Source of the DNA: Pseudomonas pudica
Lineage (GTDB): Bacteria; Pseudomonadota; Gammaproteobacteria; Pseudomonadales; Pseudomonadaceae
Assembly (NCBI RefSeq): GCF_015680405.1
Contig: NZ_JADLJS010000006.1
Span: 62,001 to 126,000 of the forward strand
Length of the DNA stretch: 64,000 bases
Direction: 5' to 3'
Part shown: in pieces, positions 59,652-64,000 of the stretch
How the letters are laid out: every line of letters starts with the position of its first letter
Numbering within the stretch: position 1 is the stretch's first letter
Notes under the pieces: generated by a model
The model's input: the letters and a program-made list of their open reading frames with translations, nothing else
Told to the model about the DNA's origin: nothing
The model's database searches: none
Position numbers and translations under genes: made by a program

Positions 59652-59725
59652 CAGGCTCAGGAGCTGCGTTGACCGAGTTACCTGCGACGTTCATTCTTTC
59701 GGTTCAATTCATTCAGGGACGAACC

Positions 59726-60397
59726 ATGACGTACTCCACCACTGTGATCACACTTCTTGAGCAGGCGTTGGCTCCCACGGGATATTGCAGCCACGACATG
59801 CAAGCCCACGGGATGGGAGACTGGCACGTTTGCGTGCTACTGGATTGCATCGCTCCTCTGTCTCAGCTCAACCCGCAGGCGCTGAATGACAGGGATTACG
59901 CTGGGCATACCCCGCTGGACATTGCTTATCGGTTGAACCGTACAGCGCTGATTGGGCCGTTGCAGGCGCTTGGTGCCGAAGGAGACAAGGCGATCCTTGA
60001 GTACAAGGGGGTTGGCGCATTTATAGAAAATGACAAGTACGTGCACCTGCCCGCCAAGCAAGGAAAGCTGAAAACGCTGGAAAAGCGGCATGCAGAAGGG
60101 GGATGTCTCAACAGTCGAGATGGAGAAGGGAACACGCCTGTTCATTGGCTTGCTGCTAACGGCCATTTCAAAGCGACCAAGTACTTTTCCGAAAAGCATT
60201 TTATGTTTGGCGTGGACATTGATGCCAAGAACAATGACGGTAACACGCCGCGAAATCTGGCAATCCTGGCTGGTCATCAAGACATAGCTGAACAACTGTT
60301 GACCTGGGAGATCGACAATTACATCACTAGTGTCCGGATACGCCATAAAGTTTCTGCAGGCCTGAAAGAGATGTTGCCCAGGTACAAAGACCGCTGA
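59726..60397 (+). CDS. Ankyrin-repeat protein
   Basis: 223 aa without signal peptide. Repeats are seen at DYAGHTPLDIAYRLN (about 55-75), DGEGNTPVHWLAANGH and NNDGNTPRNLAILAGHQDIAEQLL; the middle repeat region is irregular. Ankyrin proteins mediate protein binding; small ones often act as immunity or anti-toxin partners, but nothing here proves that. Start MTYSTTV is in GGGACGAACCATG with a weak ribosome site; a longer in-frame reading adds 34 unlikely residues. Base composition is lower in GC than the core genes. Confidence 0.75.
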   Translation: MTYSTTVITLLEQALAPTGYCSHDMQAHGMGDWHVCVLLDCIAPLSQLNPQALNDRDYAGHTPLDIAYRLNRTALIGPLQALGAEGDKAILEYKGVGAFIENDKYVHLPAKQGKLKTLEKRHAEGGCLNSRDGEGNTPVHWLAANGHFKATKYFSEKHFMFGVDIDAKNNDGNTPRNLAILAGHQDIAEQLLTWEIDNYITSVRIRHKVSAGLKEMLPRYKDR

Positions 60398-60523
60398 ATC
60401 AGACCCTGGGCACGAATGCCTACTAGTTCTTCGGGTGCTGCTAAAGATCTGGGCAATTGCGTCGATCCCTTAGGTACGGGTTATCGGGCGGGATGGCCCA
60501 GGTACCGCATCAGGGAGAAACTC

Positions 60524-60913
60524 ATGGGCTGGCGCGACACATTGGATGCGGCTATCCAGAAAGGCAAGGACAAAATCGTTGAGACGGTGACGGTGGATAA
60601 CGCCAAAAAAGCGATATCAGCGATCGCGGTAGCGGCAGCAACGGCAGCCGCTGAAAAAGTGCGAGAGGAGATGAGTAAACAGCGAGAACGACGTGAGCTG
60701 TTTGAAAAGGAGCCTGACGATGTTCTCCAGCGCATAGCAAGATCAGCAGACAGTGGGTCCGAGGCAAGTGTCCGGATGGCCGCGAACGTGTTGGAGCGTC
60801 GTCTCAGGGGGCTGGAGTCGAAGTCCAACGACGAGCTGAGAATCATCGCGGCTTCTTATGGCCACAGTGAGGCGGAGCGGGATAGGGCGTCGGCAATCCT
60901 TCGCCGTCGTTAA
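60524..60913 (+). CDS. Small helical protein of unknown function
   Basis: 129 aa, predicted almost fully helical. An alanine-rich segment KKAISAIAVAAATAAAEKV (about 27-46) could be membrane-associated or a glycine-zipper-like helix. A charged region (EEMSKQRERRELFEKEPDDVLQ) and an Arg-rich C-terminus (AILRRR) follow. ATG after AGGGAGAAACTC. Lies between the ankyrin gene and the McrBC genes. I do not recognise the family. Confidence 0.65.
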   Translation: MGWRDTLDAAIQKGKDKIVETVTVDNAKKAISAIAVAAATAAAEKVREEMSKQRERRELFEKEPDDVLQRIARSADSGSEASVRMAANVLERRLRGLESKSNDELRIIAASYGHSEAERDRASAILRRR

Positions 60914-61079
60914 CCAGACCAGCGGTTGTCTTGCAAGCGCCAATGGAATGCTGGTGCTTGTAATCGATCTTCAGGATCAATAGCTAGGGCCATGCTGGCT
61001 CAGGGCGAAGCGTTATCAAACCTTTTCATGCTGACCTCGGTTGTGCCTGTTTGACGCTCAAAAATACTGGAGTACGCCT

Positions 61080-63377
61080 GTGAGTGATGTACAAGGAAAG
61101 CTGTTCAAAGTCTGGTTGACCGATACCGGAAAATCACCGAATACAGCCAGTAGCTACCGTTCTGGCCTTAATACCATCAGCAACCACTTGGGGCGCCAAG
61201 TGCTTCTGATCACCGATGTGGATGAGCTGACTACGCTCTATCGGCAATACGGCCCAGGCGGTGAATTTGCGCAGATTGGTGCGAGCAACAGCAACAACGT
61301 GCAGAACGGGCTAAAGCAGTGGCTTGAGTACCAGCGACAGATCGCGCGAGGTGCGATTGAGGGCTATGCCGATCAGCGTGTGATTCAGCTTCTGGACAAA
61401 GGTACAGCTGAGGAACAGGCGTGGGTCTGGATGCTGCTCAAGTGCTTCCGTGAACACTACCCTCAGGCCGATCACTGGACAGTGAATATTTCCCCAGCGG
61501 ATATTCGAATTGGTGTGCGAGAGCAAAACAGTTTGAAAGGAAAGCCCGCATTCACCCTTTACTGGTACGGCGGTGAAATTTGCTGTTCGGTTCGCGGGGT
61601 CGCGGATCATCGGGCGCTGATGGATGCGCAAGAAGAAGGCTGGGAAATCAGCGCGCAACGCTGTCCCACTCAAGCTGATGTAGAGGCTTGGATGAAAACC
61701 GTGGACAAGGTACTTGAGAACCGACAATTACCATTGAAGGGGAGTGGGTTGGTACCTAGTGACTATGGCCAGGCTGAACCAGAATGCCCGGAGGCTGTTA
61801 TCGACTTGTCGGCAACCAAGCCCCCGCTCAATCAAATATTGTTCGGCCCGCCCGGTACCGGCAAAACGTACGCCACTATCAACCAGGCATTGGCAATTCT
61901 TGCGCCCGAGTTCCTGGCGCAGAACACCGGCAACTCTCCTGAAGCTCGCCAGCGGTTGAAAGCCGAGTTCGAGCGCTTTGCTTCTGCGGGGCGCGTGCGC
62001 TTCGTCACCTTCCATCAGAGCTTTAGCTATGAAGACTTTGTCGAGGGCATCCGCGCGGATTCAGACAGTGAAACGGGGCAGTTGCGTTACCCCATAGAAG
62101 CGGGTGTATTCAAGCGGATCTGCGACGACGCCAAGACGCAGCCGGTTGCAGACTTGGGAGTTCGTCCCAACGCCGCTATCTGGAAAATTTCCATCGATGG
62201 CTCTGGCACGTCGCCCAGCAAAAACTACTGCCTGACGCACGGCGAGGCTCGCATTGGATGGGGCCAAAGCGGGGACTTAAGTGAAGACTACGAAGCCAAT
62301 GACTATTACCAGGGCCTGGGCTCAGGCGACAAAGGCACACTCCACTACTTTGCTGAGCAAATTGCAGTTGGGGACATTCTGTTATGTATCCAGTCGGCCG
62401 AGAAGGTCGGCGCCATTGGAGTAGTGTCCAGCGAGTACCGGTATGAAGCCAAAGTGCCTGATGGGGTGAACCCTCACTATCGGCATGTGCGCTCAGTGCG
62501 TTGGCTTTATCGGGACATCAACCTGTCCATACTGCCCATCAACGATGGCCGTCAGTTCACGTTGAAAACCGTCTACGCGATGAACCGCTTCACTTGGGCA
62601 GACTTGCTGACTTACCTGCAGCACGAAGGTGTTAAAGCCGTCGAACCCTCAGTATCCGCCTCGCCAGTAGACACGCCTTATGTGCTCATCATCGATGAGA
62701 TCAACCGAGGCAATGTGTCGCGTATTTTCGGTGAACTGATCACCCTGATCGAGCCATCCAAGCGCGATGGTGCGGATGAAGCGCTCAGCCTGCAACTGCC
62801 CTATTCGAAGAAGCCGTTTACCGTGCCTCAGAATGTGCACATCATCGGCACTATGAATACCGCAGACCGTTCGCTAGCCGGGCTCGACATCGCGTTGCGC
62901 CGCCGCTTTGTGTTCAGAGAAATGTTGCCAGAACCACATTTGCTGGATGGCACTACGGTCGAGGGGGTGAATATTGGCCAGTTGTTGAGGGTAATGAACC
63001 AGCGTATTGAAGTGCTGCTCGATCGCGAGCACTGCTTGGGGCACGCCTACTTTATGCCATTGATCAACGGCGGCACGCTGGCCCAGTTAGAGCTGATTTT
63101 CCGCAATCAAGTACTGCCGCTGTTGCAGGAGTACTTCTTTGAAGATTGGCAACGCATCCAATGGGTATTGAACGACCACCGTAAACCCGTCTCCGATTGT
63201 TTCGTGCTGCGCGAAACCCAGAATTTGCTGGCGCTATTTGGCGACAAGGTACCTGCGCAGGGCCAAGTGTGGCGTATCAACCCACTAGCGTTCAGTCGAC
63301 CTACGGCTTATGCCGGGGTGATCAGTACCCATGCTGGCACTCAGGATGTCATTTCCCCGGAGGAGCAATCGGCGTGA
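61080..63377 (+). CDS. McrB-like AAA+ GTPase/ATPase with inserted EVE-like domain
   Basis: 765 aa restriction-system motor. Residues 1-85 form a helical SAM-like (integrase-core-binding-like) domain, and about 110-215 a second N-terminal module. The AAA+ module carries Walker A GPPGTGKT (256-263), FHQSFSYEDFVEGIR (311-325), Walker B VLIIDEINRG (535-544), MNTADRS (592-598) and ALRRRF (605-610), the McrB-family hallmarks. Between Walker A and Walker B, residues about 365-485 are a PUA/EVE-like domain (AAIWKISIDG ... ARIGWGQ ... VGDILLCIQSAEKVGAIGVV), probably reading modified bases. GTG start with TGGAG upstream. Overlaps mcrC by 4 nt. Confidence 0.88.
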   Translation: MSDVQGKLFKVWLTDTGKSPNTASSYRSGLNTISNHLGRQVLLITDVDELTTLYRQYGPGGEFAQIGASNSNNVQNGLKQWLEYQRQIARGAIEGYADQRVIQLLDKGTAEEQAWVWMLLKCFREHYPQADHWTVNISPADIRIGVREQNSLKGKPAFTLYWYGGEICCSVRGVADHRALMDAQEEGWEISAQRCPTQADVEAWMKTVDKVLENRQLPLKGSGLVPSDYGQAEPECPEAVIDLSATKPPLNQILFGPPGTGKTYATINQALAILAPEFLAQNTGNSPEARQRLKAEFERFASAGRVRFVTFHQSFSYEDFVEGIRADSDSETGQLRYPIEAGVFKRICDDAKTQPVADLGVRPNAAIWKISIDGSGTSPSKNYCLTHGEARIGWGQSGDLSEDYEANDYYQGLGSGDKGTLHYFAEQIAVGDILLCIQSAEKVGAIGVVSSEYRYEAKVPDGVNPHYRHVRSVRWLYRDINLSILPINDGRQFTLKTVYAMNRFTWADLLTYLQHEGVKAVEPSVSASPVDTPYVLIIDEINRGNVSRIFGELITLIEPSKRDGADEALSLQLPYSKKPFTVPQNVHIIGTMNTADRSLAGLDIALRRRFVFREMLPEPHLLDGTTVEGVNIGQLLRVMNQRIEVLLDREHCLGHAYFMPLINGGTLAQLELIFRNQVLPLLQEYFFEDWQRIQWVLNDHRKPVSDCFVLRETQNLLALFGDKVPAQGQVWRINPLAFSRPTAYAGVISTHAGTQDVISPEEQSA

Positions 63378-64000
63378 GCACGAACGTTATCGTTCGGGAG
63401 TACGCCAGGCTTACCACGGCGCCGGTGCCGCCGGACAACCTGGATTGCGCGCACATCTCGGAAACGGCGTTCGACTGGCTGTGCGACCTCAGCGCAAGCT
63501 TCAACCGCGCTGGCGCTACCCTGCTGCAGGTCGAGGGCCGGCAGTCGCTTAAATGGGACAGCTATGTGGGCGTTATCGAAACTCCCTGCGGCACTCGGCT
63601 TGAAATACTGCCCAAGCATTTCGAACAAGGTGACTGCGTGGTCAAGAGCCGCACGCTGTTACGAAAGTTGATTCAAGCCGCGCTGTTTTTAAAGCCACGG
63701 CAGGTATCAGTTACGGCGCTGGAATTGTTCGATGCACCGCTCACTGAATGGGTGATGGGGCAGTATCTGAATGAGCTGGATGCTTTAGTGAAACGCGGTA
63801 TTCGTTTCGACTACACACGTGTCGAGGAGGAGCGACCCTTTTTGCGTGGCCAGCTCAATGTAGTGGCGCAGCTCCGCCAGCCCCCGGGCCGGCAGCACCA
63901 GTTTCAAGTGCGTCATGACGTCTATCTGCCGGACCGTGCGGAAAACCGGTTGCTGAAACTCGCATTGGAACAGGTCGCCAAGGTAACCCAACTGCCTGCC
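63374..64000 (+). CDS. mcrC: McrC-like nuclease subunit, partial at window edge
   Basis: At least 209 codons, no stop before the window ends. GTG start overlaps the McrB stop (GTGA). Features of McrC are the N-terminal REY, the GVIETPCGTRLEILPKHF block, LRGQLNV and the RHDVYLPDRAENRLLKLAL segment. The PD-(D/E)xK nuclease core expected downstream is not visible here. McrC is the partner that stimulates the McrB hexamer and cuts DNA. Confidence 0.85.
   Translation, partial: MSTNVIVREYARLTTAPVPPDNLDCAHISETAFDWLCDLSASFNRAGATLLQVEGRQSLKWDSYVGVIETPCGTRLEILPKHFEQGDCVVKSRTLLRKLIQAALFLKPRQVSVTALELFDAPLTEWVMGQYLNELDALVKRGIRFDYTRVEEERPFLRGQLNVVAQLRQPPGRQHQFQVRHDVYLPDRAENRLLKLALEQVAKVTQLPA

Overview
The window is a stretch of a high-GC gammaproteobacterial chromosome, almost certainly a Pseudomonas of the P. 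putida group. The left 40 kb reproduces the conserved Pseudomonas order rlpA-dacA-(DUF493)-lipB-lipA ... holA-lptE-leuS ... lnt-corC-ybeY-phoH ... hemL-thiE-thiD-ladS ... amn-rluE ... hrpB ... rhlE. Nearly every core intergenic gap carries the paired REP/BIME palindromes typical of this species group. Assignments come from reading motifs and gene order; no database search was possible.

Layout. 0-13 kb: cell-envelope and housekeeping genes. They cover peptidoglycan (RlpA, PBP5-type DacA, LD-carboxypeptidase, MltB-type transglycosylase), lipoate (LipB, LipA), ribosome rescue (ArfA with an in-gene terminator hairpin), replication clamp loading (HolA), LPS export (LptE) and LeuRS. 13-21 kb: the lnt-corC-ybeY-phoH operon, then hemL, thiE and thiD. 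21-28 kb: a LadS-type sensor kinase without a receiver domain, an AidB-like acyl-CoA dehydrogenase, AMP nucleosidase and a pseudouridine synthase. 28-40 kb: Lrp regulators, a metal efflux pump, HrpB, a decayed pair of related small genes, NYN and DnaQ-like nucleases, an EamA exporter and the RhlE helicase. 40-47 kb: assorted enzymes (flavoprotein, histone-deacetylase-like hydrolase, phosphatase, GNAT, TesB, HAD, MDR oxidoreductase). 47-54 kb: a sugar-acid locus with a GntR/FadR-type regulator, MFS carrier and glucarate dehydratase, followed by a LysR regulator, a 2-hydroxyacid dehydrogenase and a second MFS carrier. 54-58.7 kb: a GabP-like amino-acid permease and a LysR/DHA2 drug-exporter pair.

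From about 58.7 kb to the right edge the character changes. Base composition looks lower in GC, the REP elements stop, and gene fragments appear together with a C4-like antisense RNA fold (typical of P4-like satellite phages) and a tRNA-3'-end-like sequence with a terminator. Then come an ankyrin-repeat gene, an orphan small gene and a two-gene McrBC-type restriction system. Its McrB-like AAA+ protein has a PUA/EVE-like domain inserted inside the ATPase module, and its McrC partner runs off the window. This is the most likely mobile or defence island here.

Working links: GntR probably controls glucarate uptake and dehydration through two matching operator motifs in the divergent promoter. The two LysR genes each have a T-N11-A dyad just upstream of their start. 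McrB and McrC overlap by 4 nt and are presumably translated together.
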